Notes: generated by a model from the sequence alone, not told the origin. A stretch of 52,009 nucleotides of DNA from an uncultured Prochlorococcus sp. (GCA_902622625.1 CACNQS010000008.1:1-52009); one strand, 5' to 3'. Positions 24,878-34,874 are shown, counted from the first letter of the stretch. Numbers and translations are program-made.

Positions 24878-25240
24878 ATGAATAAATGGGTTTTGCTTGA
24901 ACATAAAGTTTATTCTGCTAACTCGTTCGATATTCATTATGATTTTCTTGTTGAAAATGGCACAGATTGTTTAACTTGGAAATTTTTAAAATTACCTTTA
25001 TTAAATCAAGCTTCTATAGAAATTATTAAGCAACCAAATCATAGACTTGTATGGTTATCTAGGATAGAGCATGAACTTTCTGATAATAGAGGTCTTGTAA
25101 AAAGAATTGATCATGGAATATTTAAAAGTGTTCCTGATAAATTGGACTCTGAACATTATAAATTCATTTTGGATGGTGAACTTCTTTATGGCTTGTTTGA
25201 AATTTCGGGTAATTTTTGCAGATTGAGCAAAAGTTATTAA
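24878..25240 (+). CDS. possible LigD 3'-phosphoesterase-like domain protein
   Basis: The 120-residue protein begins VLLEHKVYSANSFDIHYDFLVE and continues with a Trp-containing strand (CLTWKFLKLP). This resembles the opening of the LigD phosphoesterase domain, where a conserved His, then HYDF, then a strand with Trp build a metal site. Candidate residues are H9, H20, D22 and H55. Further acidic and His-rich segments follow (SRIEHELSD, RIDHGIF). In bacteria that domain trims 3' ends during end joining, but here no ligase or polymerase domain is attached and none is adjacent. The match is by eye and moderate. Confidence 0.55.
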   Translation: MNKWVLLEHKVYSANSFDIHYDFLVENGTDCLTWKFLKLPLLNQASIEIIKQPNHRLVWLSRIEHELSDNRGLVKRIDHGIFKSVPDKLDSEHYKFILDGELLYGLFEISGNFCRLSKSY

Positions 25241-25316
25241 TACTCATTTATAAATAAACGTAATATTTCTATTGAGAATTTTTGCAAATTAGTTATTCTT
25301 ATTTAGCTATTGAGAC

Positions 25317-28300
25317 TTGAGATTGGTACATATCAATCAGGTCGAGTTTGAAAATTTTAAATCTTTTGGGGGAAATGTAAAAATACCTCTTGAAGAAGGT
25401 TTCACTGTGGTTACGGGTCCTAACGGTTCTGGGAAAAGTAATATTTTAGATGGAATTTTATTTTGTTTAGGTCTAGCTAATAGTAGAGGTATGAGGGCTG
25501 AAAGATTACCAGATTTAATAAATAACTCCAAAGTTAAAGAGGGTAAGTCATCAGAAACATCTGTATCTGTAAAATTTAATATTCAAGATTGGTCTCCCAG
25601 AGAGGACCTTCCGCCTTTGGAACTAGAAGAAGAAGAAATTGCCCTTAACAAAGATCAAAAAGAATGGTTAGTTTCTAGAAAATTAAGGCTTATGCCAGGT
25701 GGTTCTTATGCTTCTACTTATACATCTGATGGAAAACAATGTACCTTGCAACAAATACAGAGAATATTAAGAGATATCAGTGTTGATCCTGAGGGCAGCA
25801 ATGTTGTTATGCAGGGTGATGTAACAAGAATAGTATCAATGAATAATAAGGAGAGGAGAAATCTTATTGATGAATTAGCAGGAGTCGCACTTTTTGATAC
25901 AAGAATAGAACAAACTAATGCAAAATTAAATGACGTTTTCGAAAGACAAGAAAGATGTGAAATTTTAGAAAATGAATTGCAATCTAGTAAAAATAAGCTT
26001 GAAAAAGAATGTGAAAAAGCAAAGCGATATAAAGAGTTAAAGGCAAAACTATTACAAATAATAGAATTAGAGAAAGTTCTTATTTTTGAAAAACAAGTTA
26101 AGCATGTTGAATCTATAGAAAAAAAAGAAAGTGAAATTGAAAAAAATAAAATCTTATTTAATAAACAAAAAGAATCTATTAGTAAAGAAATATCAGTTTT
26201 AGAAGATGCTTTAAAAATACTTGTTGATGAGCTTAAGGAGAAAGGAGAGGATAAATTGATAAAAGTTAATTCTGATATTGGAAGTATTAACTCTAACTTG
26301 AGAGAACTTGATAGGATATCAATTCTGAATAAAGAAGAAGGTATTAAATTACAAAAACAGAGAGATGAAATTGCAATTTCTAAGAGGAATATCGAGTCAG
26401 AAAAGATGAGACAAGAAAATTTTGATGATAATTTTTTAAATCAATTGAACTTGCAAATTGATGATCTCACTTTAAAACATAAATTATCCAGAAAAAAACT
26501 TTCTGACGCGGCTGGAGAATCTGGAGAATTCTCAAAACAAAGTATCAAATTAAATGCTGAGCTTGAAAGTATAAAAAATCAAATTAATCCTTTGGAAATA
26601 AAAAAAAGGAAAATTGAAGAAGAAACTATTCAAAATAATATTCAAAAAGATGAGATATTGTCACAGATCGAATCCTTAGACTTAGAAAAGCAGAAACTTT
26701 TTCAGGGAAATCAAAGAAAAAAAGAGACATTCGATACAAAAAATAAAAACTTGGCAAGTAATAGCGCAGAAATTAATTCTTTAAAAAATGAAATCGATTT
26801 ATTAATTAAAACTAAATCAAGGCTAAATAACGAGCAATTAAGGCTTGAAAAGGATTTATCGAGATTCGAAAGCAGGAAGGAAGCTTTAAACGAATCTAGA
26901 GGTTCATATGCTCTCAGAATTCTCTTAGAGGCAGGGTTAGAGGGTATACATGGTTATGTAGCTCAACTTGGAGAGGTCAGTGAGAAAAATAGATATGCAT
27001 TAGAAATTGCCGCTGGAAATAGGTTAGGACAAATTGTTGTTGATAACGATCATATTGCTGCAAAAGCAATTGAAATTCTTAAAAAGAAGAAAGCGGGAAG
27101 ATTAACTTTTTTACCTTTAAATAGAATTAAAAGTCAAAAAAAGAATTATGCAATTTCAAGATTTGAAAATAACAGGGAGAATGGATTTATTGATAAAGCT
27201 ATTAATCTAATTACTTTTGATGAAGTTTATTCAGATGTTTTCCGATATGTTTTTGGAGATACTTTGGTTTTTTCAGACTTATCCTCAGCCAGGTTATCTA
27301 CACAAAAAAATAGGTTGGTTACCTTAAGTGGTGAATTATTAGAGGCAAGTGGTGCTATTACAGGGGGCAGTAAGTTAAATAAAGATTTGGCTTATAGGTT
27401 TGGCATTAATAATGATATTGATGATTCCAGTCCTATAAAAGAAAGATTATTAGTTATCGAAGAAGCTTTAAAAGAGTCAAATAATGATTTGATACTAAAA
27501 AATAATAGACTTAGTATATTAAATTCTAACCGCAGTGAAATAATTGAGGATTGTGCCTCATTTAATAAAGAAATTGAAGTAAATCAAGATTCTCTTAAAA
27601 CTGTCTCGCAAAGAATAGAAGATTGTAAATCGAGATTAAATAAACTTGATACTGCTAATAGTTTATTAGTTAATGAGTTAACTCATTTAAAAAATCAATT
27701 GAAGCCTTATCACGATAAGTTTCATCAACTACAAAGCATTCAAAAGGCAAATTATGAAAAAAATCAAAAATCTTCATTAATAGCTTTTAATGAAGATTTT
27801 AATAATCTTGATAAAAAACTTGAATTACTTATTAAAGAGAGAAACACATTACTAGATAAAAAGAACCAATTTGCTTTAAATAAAGAGCGTATCAATAATT
27901 CATTAAAAATTACTTTATTACAAGAAAAAAACTTGCAGGAATCTATTAAACAACTTGCAGTTGCTCATAGTGAATGGATAGAAAAAAGAGATCAATTTAA
28001 AAAAGAGCTTTCAGATCTCGATAATCAAAAAAATTCTCTAGAGAGGAATTTAGGTTTATTGAGAAGGAAAAGAGATGAATTAAACTCTTCAATTTCAAAT
28101 AAAAGGCAAGAATATAATAACTATCTATTAAAGCTTGAATATCTTGAAAGGGATATGCATTCTCTTAAAGAAGAGATCAGAAGCGAGAAAATAAAATTAG
28201 AAAATTATAAAAAAGATCTACCTAATCCTTCCCCGGAGTTTGGAGAATATGAAGGGAAGAGTCTTGAATCTTTGCAATCAGAAATTTCGATTATAAATGC

Positions 28301-28907
28301 AAAACTAGAAAGCTTAGAACCTGTGAATATGTTGGCTCTTGATGAACTAGAAGAATTAATTGAGAGATTAAATGGTTTGCGAGAAAAATTAGAAATTCTT
28401 TCTAATGAAAGATCTGAATTATTGCTGAGAATAGAAACTGTATCTACGATGCGTCAAGAAGCTTTTATGCAAGCATTTACAGAAGTTGATAGACATTTTA
28501 GAGAAATTTTTGCAAATTTATCTGATGGAGATGGATTTCTTCAACTTGAAAATCCTAATTCTCCTTTAGATGGAGGATTAACTTTAGTGGCTCATCCCAA
28601 GGGAAAAAATGTTAGAAGATTAGCGTCTATGTCAGGTGGTGAAAAATCCTTAACTGCTTTAAGTTTTTTATTTGCTTTGCAAAAGTATAAGCCTTCACCT
28701 TTTTATGCATTAGACGAGGTTGATAGTTTTTTAGATGGTATTAATGTTGAAAGGTTGTCAAAACTAATATCAAATCAGTCATCAAATGCTCAATTTATAG
28801 TTGTAAGTCATAGAAGGCCTATGATTAGTGCATCTGAACGAACAATTGGGGTTGCGCAAGCAAGAGGTGCTAATACTCAAGTTCTTGGGTTACCAAATGC
28901 TGCATAA
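25317..28907 (+). CDS. smc: chromosome segregation protein SMC
   Basis: The 1,196-residue ATPase organises and condenses the chromosome. Domains in order: ATP-binding head with Walker A G34-PNGSGK-S41; coiled coil (about 170-500); hinge (about 530-660, with GIHGYVAQLGEV and SGAITGG); returning coiled coil; and C-terminal head with signature MSGGEKSLTALSFLFAL and Walker B FYALDEVDSFLDG. Length is normal for bacterial SMC. The start is TTG at 25317, immediately before the conserved VHINQVEFENFKSF strand. No ScpA or ScpB lies in the window. The PRC-barrel gene follows 45 bases later on the same strand. Confidence 0.97.
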   Translation: MRLVHINQVEFENFKSFGGNVKIPLEEGFTVVTGPNGSGKSNILDGILFCLGLANSRGMRAERLPDLINNSKVKEGKSSETSVSVKFNIQDWSPREDLPPLELEEEEIALNKDQKEWLVSRKLRLMPGGSYASTYTSDGKQCTLQQIQRILRDISVDPEGSNVVMQGDVTRIVSMNNKERRNLIDELAGVALFDTRIEQTNAKLNDVFERQERCEILENELQSSKNKLEKECEKAKRYKELKAKLLQIIELEKVLIFEKQVKHVESIEKKESEIEKNKILFNKQKESISKEISVLEDALKILVDELKEKGEDKLIKVNSDIGSINSNLRELDRISILNKEEGIKLQKQRDEIAISKRNIESEKMRQENFDDNFLNQLNLQIDDLTLKHKLSRKKLSDAAGESGEFSKQSIKLNAELESIKNQINPLEIKKRKIEEETIQNNIQKDEILSQIESLDLEKQKLFQGNQRKKETFDTKNKNLASNSAEINSLKNEIDLLIKTKSRLNNEQLRLEKDLSRFESRKEALNESRGSYALRILLEAGLEGIHGYVAQLGEVSEKNRYALEIAAGNRLGQIVVDNDHIAAKAIEILKKKKAGRLTFLPLNRIKSQKKNYAISRFENNRENGFIDKAINLITFDEVYSDVFRYVFGDTLVFSDLSSARLSTQKNRLVTLSGELLEASGAITGGSKLNKDLAYRFGINNDIDDSSPIKERLLVIEEALKESNNDLILKNNRLSILNSNRSEIIEDCASFNKEIEVNQDSLKTVSQRIEDCKSRLNKLDTANSLLVNELTHLKNQLKPYHDKFHQLQSIQKANYEKNQKSSLIAFNEDFNNLDKKLELLIKERNTLLDKKNQFALNKERINNSLKITLLQEKNLQESIKQLAVAHSEWIEKRDQFKKELSDLDNQKNSLERNLGLLRRKRDELNSSISNKRQEYNNYLLKLEYLERDMHSLKEEIRSEKIKLENYKKDLPNPSPEFGEYEGKSLESLQSEISIINAKLESLEPVNMLALDELEELIERLNGLREKLEILSNERSELLLRIETVSTMRQEAFMQAFTEVDRHFREIFANLSDGDGFLQLENPNSPLDGGLTLVAHPKGKNVRRLASMSGGEKSLTALSFLFALQKYKPSPFYALDEVDSFLDGINVERLSKLISNQSSNAQFIVVSHRRPMISASERTIGVAQARGANTQVLGLPNAA

Positions 28908-28952
28908 ACACACTTTTTTAAATTTATACGTCAGAATGATAAAAAGAAATTT

Positions 28953-29996
28953 ATGAGCTTGTCTAACACATCTGCTAATAAGAATCTCCCTAACTCGGTT
29001 CCTAGTGAACGTTTATGGTTAAGGTCAGAATTAATGGGAACACAAGTGATAACTACTGATACTGGAAGGCGGCTAGGCGTAGTTGGTGAAGTTGTTGTTG
29101 ATATTGATAGAAGAGAGGTGGTCGCTTTGGGACTAAGAGATAATCCACTAACAAGATTTTTACCAGGTTTGCCAAAATGGATGCCTTTAGAAAGTATTAA
29201 GCAAGTTGGAGATGTCATATTAGTGGACTCTCTAGATTCTTTGAGTGAAAGTTTTTCTCCAGAAAGGTATGGGAAGGTAATTAATTGTCAAGTGATTACA
29301 GAATCTGGACAACTTCTGGGTAGAGTTCTTGGATTTTCTTTTGATATTGAGACTGGGGATTTGATATCTCTCGTTATGGGCGCTTTTGGTGTTCCGCTTT
29401 TGGGCGAGGGAGTTTTAAGCACTTGGGAAATACCTGTTGAGGAAATTGTTAGTAGTGGTACCGATAGGATTATTGTTTATGAAGGTGCTGAAGAGAAATT
29501 GAAGCAACTAAGTAGTGGACTACTTGAGAAACTTGGAGTCGGGGGTTCTTCATGGGATGAAAAGGAAGTAAATGGATACTCAGCAAATCTTGTACCAGTT
29601 GAGAATCAGTTACTTTCAGGTTCTGAATCAGAACAGCAAAATAATTTGGTCGAGGATTATGAAGAAGTTGTTGAACAAGATGATTATGAAGATGATTATG
29701 AAGATGAACTTGAATATGTTGAAATAAAGGGTTCTGCAGAGGAAATAAATAACAGAAAAAAGCTATATATGGATAATGAGGATTTTGACCAGATCGAGAA
29801 TCAAAATAGTGTTAATCAAATTGATGAAAAAAACAATATTGATTTTAAGCAAAAAAAACAATCAACTACTAATTTAGCTTCGAAAAGACCAATTCAAAAT
29901 GCAACTGAAACTTTAGATATTGAACCACTAAACGAACAAAATTTAGTTCAAGATAATAAAAAATCAGAAAAGTTTGAAATTGATGATCCCTGGTAA
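28953..29996 (+). CDS. PRC-barrel domain protein with acidic tail
   Basis: The 347-residue protein has two PRC-barrel modules, at about residues 25-95 (LMGTQVITTDTGRRLGVVGE) and 105-180 (VINCQVITESGQLLGRVLGF). These small beta barrels are found in ribosome maturation and photosynthetic reaction-centre proteins. A long, low-complexity acidic region follows (EDYEEVVEQDDYEDDYEDE) with a Gln/Asn/Lys-rich end, probably disordered. The function is unknown; the pattern is that of a conserved cyanobacterial protein. It follows smc by 45 bases and its stop is three bases from that of the convergent LpxB-like gene. Confidence 0.78.
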   Translation: MSLSNTSANKNLPNSVPSERLWLRSELMGTQVITTDTGRRLGVVGEVVVDIDRREVVALGLRDNPLTRFLPGLPKWMPLESIKQVGDVILVDSLDSLSESFSPERYGKVINCQVITESGQLLGRVLGFSFDIETGDLISLVMGAFGVPLLGEGVLSTWEIPVEEIVSSGTDRIIVYEGAEEKLKQLSSGLLEKLGVGGSSWDEKEVNGYSANLVPVENQLLSGSESEQQNNLVEDYEEVVEQDDYEDDYEDELEYVEIKGSAEEINNRKKLYMDNEDFDQIENQNSVNQIDEKNNIDFKQKKQSTTNLASKRPIQNATETLDIEPLNEQNLVQDNKKSEKFEIDDPW

Positions 29997-29999
29997 TTC

Positions 30000-31265
30000 T
30001 TAAAGTTTTTTTATTGAATTAAAAATTATAGAAGCAAGTTTTTTTGCAGCACCTTTATCGCCTCTTTCTTTGTTTAGATTATCCTTAATACTTTTTAATT
30101 GATCTCTATTTTTAATAAGAAATAATACCTCTCTTGCAATTTTAATTGTCGAAATATTACCTATCCTTTCAGGGACAATCATTCTTTTAGCTTTAATATT
30201 TGGCCAAGCAAAAAACTTCTTTTTTTTAAAATAGAAATTTTTAATTATAAAAGTTAGGAATCTATTTATGAATGAAATTTTTCCAAATACTCCAAAAATA
30301 CCATCCCAAGCGTTCATCATATTTAAATGTTGAGTTGGCAGGACAACTAACATTGGAAGACTAATTGCTGCTAATTCTGCAGTATTTGCTCCTACAGTTG
30401 TAATTGCAAGATCACATTCTTTTAATATTTCATAGCAAGGATGTTTCTTGATTAGATAAATCTTTGTTTTTTTTGATGTTTCAATTACATAATCAAAACT
30501 AGAGTCTTTAAAGTCTTTAATTGTTTTGATTTTTGATGAGTAATATTTAGCGATTGGATTTTTGTTGCTTTGAAAAAATAAATATTCATTTTTATCAGTA
30601 GTTGGTGCAATGGGGATTATAAAATTTATATTTTGATTTTCTTTAGCGATATGATCCGCAACTTCCAGGAAGAACGGAATTCCAATAGAAAGCTTTGCTT
30701 TCTTAGAACCAGGCAATAATGCAATGTAGTGTTTTTCTTTATTTCTTAATGATATTTCGTTTTTAAGTTTTATATCTGCCATCAAATCGCCAATTACTTT
30801 ACATTTATATTTATATCTTTTGGGTATTAATTCTTTTACTTTTACATTCATAGCAGCAATTTTATTGGTCCATTTAGGCCATCGTGAAACCCATTCAGCA
30901 TATGTGATATTTAAATAACCTAATCTTTTAGCCAATAAAATGCTCCAAAATTGATCTCCACCAAGGAAAATAATTATCCCTTTTTTTGGCCAATCAGCAA
31001 AAGAATGCGGCTTTATTAATAATTTCCAAAAACTTTTGGATTTTGTAATTAATTCGAATTTATTCCATGAATTTGCAACCAAAAATTCTTTACCAGTGGC
31101 ATTTGGGCACGGAACAAGGACTAACCTAAGAGTGAAATCTTGTTTATCTTCATCACATAGTGATTTATTTATTTTGTTTAGCTCATCCACTACAGGATTT
31201 ACCCATGTAGTTAATTCACCAGGACCATTGGAAATTATAACTACTGCAACTGATTCTTTTTTCAT
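30000..31265 (-). CDS. LpxB-like glycosyltransferase-fold protein
   Basis: The protein (421 residues from ATG at 31265) resembles lipid-A-disaccharide synthase. It has an N-terminal ISNGPGELTTWVNPVVDEL, where LpxB has (A)GExSGD-like sequence, plus IFLGGDQFWS, ALLPGSKKAK and the C-terminal donor-site region CDLAITTVGANTAELAA. Cyanobacteria carry such a diverged LpxB relative with unclear substrate. I reject an in-frame upstream ATG at 31331, because it lies inside the tRNA-Leu gene and would encode a tRNA-derived leader. ATG at 31286 is a lesser alternative. It follows the tRNA by 25 bases and may share its transcript. Confidence 0.75.
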   Translation of the reverse strand: MKKESVAVVIISNGPGELTTWVNPVVDELNKINKSLCDEDKQDFTLRLVLVPCPNATGKEFLVANSWNKFELITKSKSFWKLLIKPHSFADWPKKGIIIFLGGDQFWSILLAKRLGYLNITYAEWVSRWPKWTNKIAAMNVKVKELIPKRYKYKCKVIGDLMADIKLKNEISLRNKEKHYIALLPGSKKAKLSIGIPFFLEVADHIAKENQNINFIIPIAPTTDKNEYLFFQSNKNPIAKYYSSKIKTIKDFKDSSFDYVIETSKKTKIYLIKKHPCYEILKECDLAITTVGANTAELAAISLPMLVVLPTQHLNMMNAWDGIFGVFGKISFINRFLTFIIKNFYFKKKKFFAWPNIKAKRMIVPERIGNISTIKIAREVLFLIKNRDQLKSIKDNLNKERGDKGAAKKLASIIFNSIKKL

Positions 31266-31290
31266 TGCAGTTAAACCAGAATACATTAAA

Positions 31291-31372
31291 TGCGGACGGC
31301 GAGACTTGAACTCGCAAGGCCGAAGCCACACGCTCCTTAGACGTGCGCGTCTACCAATTCCGCCACGTCCGC
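31291..31372 (-). tRNA. tRNA-Leu, anticodon AAG
   Basis: The minus strand folds as a class II tRNA: acceptor GCGGACG/CGTCCGC, D arm, anticodon stem CACGT/GCGTG with loop CTAAGGA, a variable-arm hairpin GGC-TTCG-GCC, T arm GCGAG-TTCAAGT-CTCGC and discriminator A. CCA is not encoded. The loop places AAG at positions 34-36, so it should read CUU. If A34 is edited to inosine it could also read CUC and CUA. The identity as Leu rests on the anticodon and the long variable arm. Confidence 0.95.
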
Positions 31373-31414
31373 AAAGGGTTTTCAGCAGCCGGGGGATACT
31401 TAAACCTTAAAAAT

Positions 31415-31420
31415 ATCATA
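31415..31420 (-). promoter_or_regulatory. candidate -10 box for tRNA-Leu
   Basis: TATGAT on the minus strand lies 42 bases upstream of the tRNA 5' end, preceded by GT. No good -35 box is seen at the usual distance, so this is only a candidate. Confidence 0.3.
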
Positions 31421-31632
31421 CATTATTGGCTGAATTAAGCATGTAGTTCGAAAAGAGTTTTTTTGAATATGATGAATAATTTTTCTATTGCATAAAACAA
31501 ATATTTATACATATATAACGTTTTAGGTTGTATTGTAAAAAATGTCCTCTGATCACTAAAAAATTTTGTTGAATACTTTGGCAAATAATTTTTTATTTTA
31601 AGTCATTTCATTTCTTCAATTTTATTTTCATA

Positions 31633-32982
31633 ATGGTTGAAAAAGTTTTAATTGCTAATCGTGGAGAAATAGCTTTACGAATTGTCAGAAGTTGTAGAGA
31701 ACTAGGTATTGCAACTGTTGCAGTTTTTAGCACTGTAGATAAAAAAGCATTGCATGTTCAGCTTGCTGATGAGGCGGTTTGCGTAGGAGATTCATTAAGT
31801 AATAAGAGTTATTTAAATATTCCAAATATACTTGCTGCTGCTACATCGAGAGGAGTTGATGCTATTCATCCTGGTTATGGATTTCTTGCGGAAAATGATA
31901 AATTTGCTGAGATGTGTAATGATCACGGCATAGTTTTTATTGGCCCATCTCCTAAAGCTATTAGATCTATGGGAGATAAATCTACAGCTAAAGAAACTAT
32001 GGAAGCAGTTGGAGTTCCAACAGTACCTGGTAGTAAAGGCTTGTTATTAAATGTTGATGAGGCTTATAAATTGGCAGATGATATTGGCTATCCGGTAATT
32101 ATTAAAGCGACCGCTGGAGGAGGTGGAAGAGGTATGCGGTTGGTTGAAAACCCTGATAATCTAGAAAAAATGTTTAAAGCAGCTCAAGGCGAAGCAGAAG
32201 CAGCTTTTGGTAATGATGGTTTATATATGGAGAAATTTATAAAGAAGCCAAGACATGTAGAAATTCAAATTTTGGCCGACAGGTCAGGTAATGTTGTTCA
32301 TTTAGGAGAGCGAGATTGTTCAGTTCAAAGAAGACATCAGAAGTTACTAGAGGAGTCTCCTAGTCCTGCAATTAATACTGAGCTAAGAAAAAAAATGGGT
32401 AACGCAGCTATTGCCGCTGCAAAAAGTATCGGCTACGAAGGGGCTGGGACAGTTGAATTTTTAGTTGATGATGATGATAATTTTTATTTTATGGAGATGA
32501 ATACCAGGATTCAAGTTGAACATCCTGTTACTGAAATGGTTACAGGCGTTGATTTAATAGCTGAGCAAATTAAAATCGCAAGCGGAGCAAACTTGGAATT
32601 TAATCAGGATGATATCCATTTAAACGGTCATGCCATTGAATGTAGAATCAATGCTGAAGATCCTTCTCACAATTTCCGACCATCACCCGGAAAAATAACT
32701 GGGTGGCTTCCTCCTGGCGGCCCTGGTGTTAGGGTAGATAGTCATGTCTATACAGGCTATGAAATCCCTCCGTTCTATGATTCATTAATTGGTAAATTAA
32801 TAGTCTGGGGAAAGGATCGTAATACTGCAATTAAACGTATGAATAGGGCTTTAAATGAATGTGCAGTAACTGGTATTCCTACAACAATTAACTTTCATCT
32901 AACCTTACTGAATAAATCTAAATTTAAGCAGGGTAAGATACATACTAAATATGTAGAAGAAGAATTATTGCCAAATTACTGA
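31633..32982 (+). CDS. accC: acetyl-CoA carboxylase, biotin carboxylase subunit
   Basis: The 449-residue ATP-grasp enzyme carboxylates biotin on the carrier protein AccB, the first half of the acetyl-CoA carboxylase reaction. It opens with [15 protein letters not shown] and has the flexible glycine loop [11 protein letters not shown], the catalytic [15 protein letters not shown] and the C-terminal biotin carboxylase domain. Length matches the family. About 260 bases of A+T-rich sequence separate it from the divergent tRNA-Leu. No other acc gene is adjacent. Confidence 0.97.
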   Translation: MVEKVLIANRGEIALRIVRSCRELGIATVAVFSTVDKKALHVQLADEAVCVGDSLSNKSYLNIPNILAAATSRGVDAIHPGYGFLAENDKFAEMCNDHGIVFIGPSPKAIRSMGDKSTAKETMEAVGVPTVPGSKGLLLNVDEAYKLADDIGYPVIIKATAGGGGRGMRLVENPDNLEKMFKAAQGEAEAAFGNDGLYMEKFIKKPRHVEIQILADRSGNVVHLGERDCSVQRRHQKLLEESPSPAINTELRKKMGNAAIAAAKSIGYEGAGTVEFLVDDDDNFYFMEMNTRIQVEHPVTEMVTGVDLIAEQIKIASGANLEFNQDDIHLNGHAIECRINAEDPSHNFRPSPGKITGWLPPGGPGVRVDSHVYTGYEIPPFYDSLIGKLIVWGKDRNTAIKRMNRALNECAVTGIPTTINFHLTLLNKSKFKQGKIHTKYVEEELLPNY

Positions 32983-33000
32983 GAAATAATTTAAAGATTT

Positions 33001-33315
33001 CTATGAAATATGTGTATGTAATGCAAGTTTTATAAGCCCTTGCTGACCGACTAATATTTCTCTTAAAAAGCTTATAAATCCGATCCAAATTACGGGTCCA
33101 ACATCAACGCCTCCAATAGGAGGAATTAGTTTTCTTGTTAAATTAAGAATAGAGTTTGATGGTATTGAAACTAATAACCATAAACCTTTACTTAAATCAA
33201 TTTTTGGGTACCAAGTAAGTATTAATCTTATTAGAAAAGCTATAGTTAGATATGAAAGAGAAATTCCTAAACTAATATCTAAAATTTGAAGAGAGTTTTC
33301 AAGCAAGAGAATCAC
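33001..33315 (-). CDS. YggT family (Ycf19-like) membrane protein
   Basis: The 104-residue protein has two hydrophobic segments (about 12-35 and 73-92) around the conserved middle RLILTWYPKIDLSKG and LTRKLIPPIGGVDVGPVIW. This is the YggT/Ycf19 signature. Members in cyanobacteria and plastids affect nucleoid organisation, thylakoid complexes or cell division. It is divergent from psbX and convergent with accC. Confidence 0.88.
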   Translation of the reverse strand: MILLLENSLQILDISLGISLSYLTIAFLIRLILTWYPKIDLSKGLWLLVSIPSNSILNLTRKLIPPIGGVDVGPVIWIGFISFLREILVGQQGLIKLALHTHIS

Positions 33316-33396
33316 AATTATTTAATTCATCTTAATAAATAACCCATTGAAACGTATTTAATTCGTATTATAAATTGAGAATTTAATATTTAAAAA

Positions 33397-33582
33397 GTGT
33401 TTCAAATCTCAAATTTATTACTAGCCGCAGATTTTTCTGCTGAAGTTGCAAATAATTCCGCAGTGGGAATGATAGGTAGTTTTATTGCCGCTGCCTTACT
33501 TATCGTTATTCCAGCCACTGCATTTTTGATTTTTGTCAGCCAGAAAGATTCTCTAGATCGTACTTCTACTGGAAGACGCTAG
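33397..33582 (+). CDS. psbX: photosystem II protein PsbX
   Basis: The 61-residue protein has one membrane span and the PsbX signature [20 protein letters not shown]. It is a peripheral small subunit of photosystem II next to cytochrome b559. Compared with the usual length of about 40 residues it has an N-terminal extension of about 20. The start is GTG at 33397; a later start cannot be excluded. It is followed on the same strand by ycf66. Confidence 0.88.
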   Translation: MFQISNLLLAADFSAEVANNSAVGMIGSFIAAALLIVIPATAFLIFVSQKDSLDRTSTGRR

Positions 33583-33660
33583 TTTTTGTAGAAGTTTTAA
33601 GTACACTATATATAGGGGATATAAGTAGCCCTTTAAAAAATAAATTTTTGGAGAAAGAAT

Positions 33661-34590
33661 GTGGTCAATGCTAGTCTCAATTGGGCCAGTATTGTTGGTA
33701 TAGTTCTCGCGGTATGTGGAGGAGGCCTTTATTTTTTGAGGTCCTTTAAGCCTGCCTTGGCGAGGGATTATGATGTTTTCTTCGCAGCAATTGGACTTTT
33801 GTGTGGAGGAATATTATTTTTTCAAGGCTGGAGGTTAGATCCTATCCTTCAGTTTGGTCAGTTTTTATTAGCAGGAACTACAGTTTTTTTCGCATATGAA
33901 AGTGTGCGATTGAGGGGAGTTGCTACTGATCAAGCTAGAAGGTCATCTTATTTTGATGATGATCCTATTTCTGATGTTCCAAGAAATTCTAGAGGTCGAT
34001 TTAATGACGATTATGATAGGTTTGAAGAATCTGAAAGACCATCTAGAAGATTTAAACCTCAAGAAGATGAATTTGAAGAAGACTATATGGAGGGGAGATC
34101 TCGCAGGAGGAATGTTTCAAGAGCAATACCCTCTACTGCAGCAAGTAGAAGTAGGCCATCTACAAGGGAAATAAGTCAGTTTGAAAATGGCGAACCTATA
34201 AGAAGGAGAAGACAGACTTCTGAAGATAGAAATAGTAAACAACCAGAAACAAATAACTTTGGTGAGAGAAGAAATTTATCTCGTGATGAAGGTAAAACAG
34301 GGTCTAGACCCAGAATGAATCGTACAGTTTCTAGACAAGATAATATCTCTGCTCCTAGTGATTCTTCTCCATTAAGAAAGAAACCTACTAGATCCTCTAT
34401 TAGGCAGCAAACTTCAACAACTCAAGTAGAAGATGCTTCATTTAAAGATGCTAATCAAGCTAAAAAACCAAGAGAGACTCGTAGAGTGAGCTCTTCAGCT
34501 AGATCAAGTTCAAAAAATCAGAATAGTAGATATAACGTTGGAATAAATAAGAAGAAACCAAGAGATAACAGTTCTAGATTTGATGATTAA
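33661..34590 (+). CDS. ycf66: Ycf66 family protein with long basic tail
   Basis: The first ~90 of 309 residues are the Ycf66 domain: NWASIVGIVLAVCGGGLYFL, ARDYDVFFAAIGLLCGGILF and GWRLDPILQFGQFLLAG, with three membrane spans. The rest is a disordered, Ser/Arg/Lys-rich tail, acidic at first (FEEDYMEGRSRRR) and basic later. Ycf66 is kept in cyanobacteria and some plastids with no settled function. The start is GTG at 33661, preceded by a possible GGAG ribosome binding site eight bases before it. Its stop abuts that of the convergent hli gene with no gap. Confidence 0.87.
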   Translation: MVNASLNWASIVGIVLAVCGGGLYFLRSFKPALARDYDVFFAAIGLLCGGILFFQGWRLDPILQFGQFLLAGTTVFFAYESVRLRGVATDQARRSSYFDDDPISDVPRNSRGRFNDDYDRFEESERPSRRFKPQEDEFEEDYMEGRSRRRNVSRAIPSTAASRSRPSTREISQFENGEPIRRRRQTSEDRNSKQPETNNFGERRNLSRDEGKTGSRPRMNRTVSRQDNISAPSDSSPLRKKPTRSSIRQQTSTTQVEDASFKDANQAKKPRETRRVSSSARSSSKNQNSRYNVGINKKKPRDNSSRFDD

Positions 34591-34866
34591 TTATAAGATT
34601 CCTGCCCATTTTAAAAACGATTGTTTACTAAACAATTCAATCAATACTATTGCAAGGAAGCCAATCATTGCAAATCTTCCATTAGTTATTTCAGAATAAC
34701 CACTCCATCCAAATTTATATTCATCTTTAATTTCTATAGATTTTTCATCTAATTTAATGTCTTCAATTTGTTCATTGATATAATTTGGGTCTTTCTGCTG
34801 TTCTATAAAACTCTCATTCTCTAAATTAGTGACTTCTGAGTTAGTTTGTTCTTCTTTAGAATTCAT
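34591..34866 (-). CDS. hli: high-light-inducible (HLIP) chlorophyll-binding protein
   Basis: The 91-residue protein ends in one membrane helix bearing the chlorophyll a/b-binding motif E59-ITNGRFAMIGF (E59, N62 and R64 are the usual ligand and salt-bridge residues). The acidic 50-residue N-terminal extension is typical of the longer members. HLIPs bind chlorophyll and carotenoid and protect photosystem II under excess light. It starts eight bases after the ABC transporter, so it may be the last gene of that operon. Confidence 0.93.
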   Translation of the reverse strand: MNSKEEQTNSEVTNLENESFIEQQKDPNYINEQIEDIKLDEKSIEIKDEYKFGWSGYSEITNGRFAMIGFLAIVLIELFSKQSFLKWAGIL

Positions 34867-34874
34867 TTTTTTTA

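Noticed and set aside
31266..31331. N-terminal extension of the LpxB-like gene into the tRNA-Leu gene
   Set aside because: The extra residues (MWLRPCEFKSRR) come from the tRNA sequence; a start at 31265 gives the conserved protein beginning.
33920..34174. 84-codon frame inside ycf66
   Set aside because: Out-of-frame reading of the low-complexity Asp/Glu/Arg tail.
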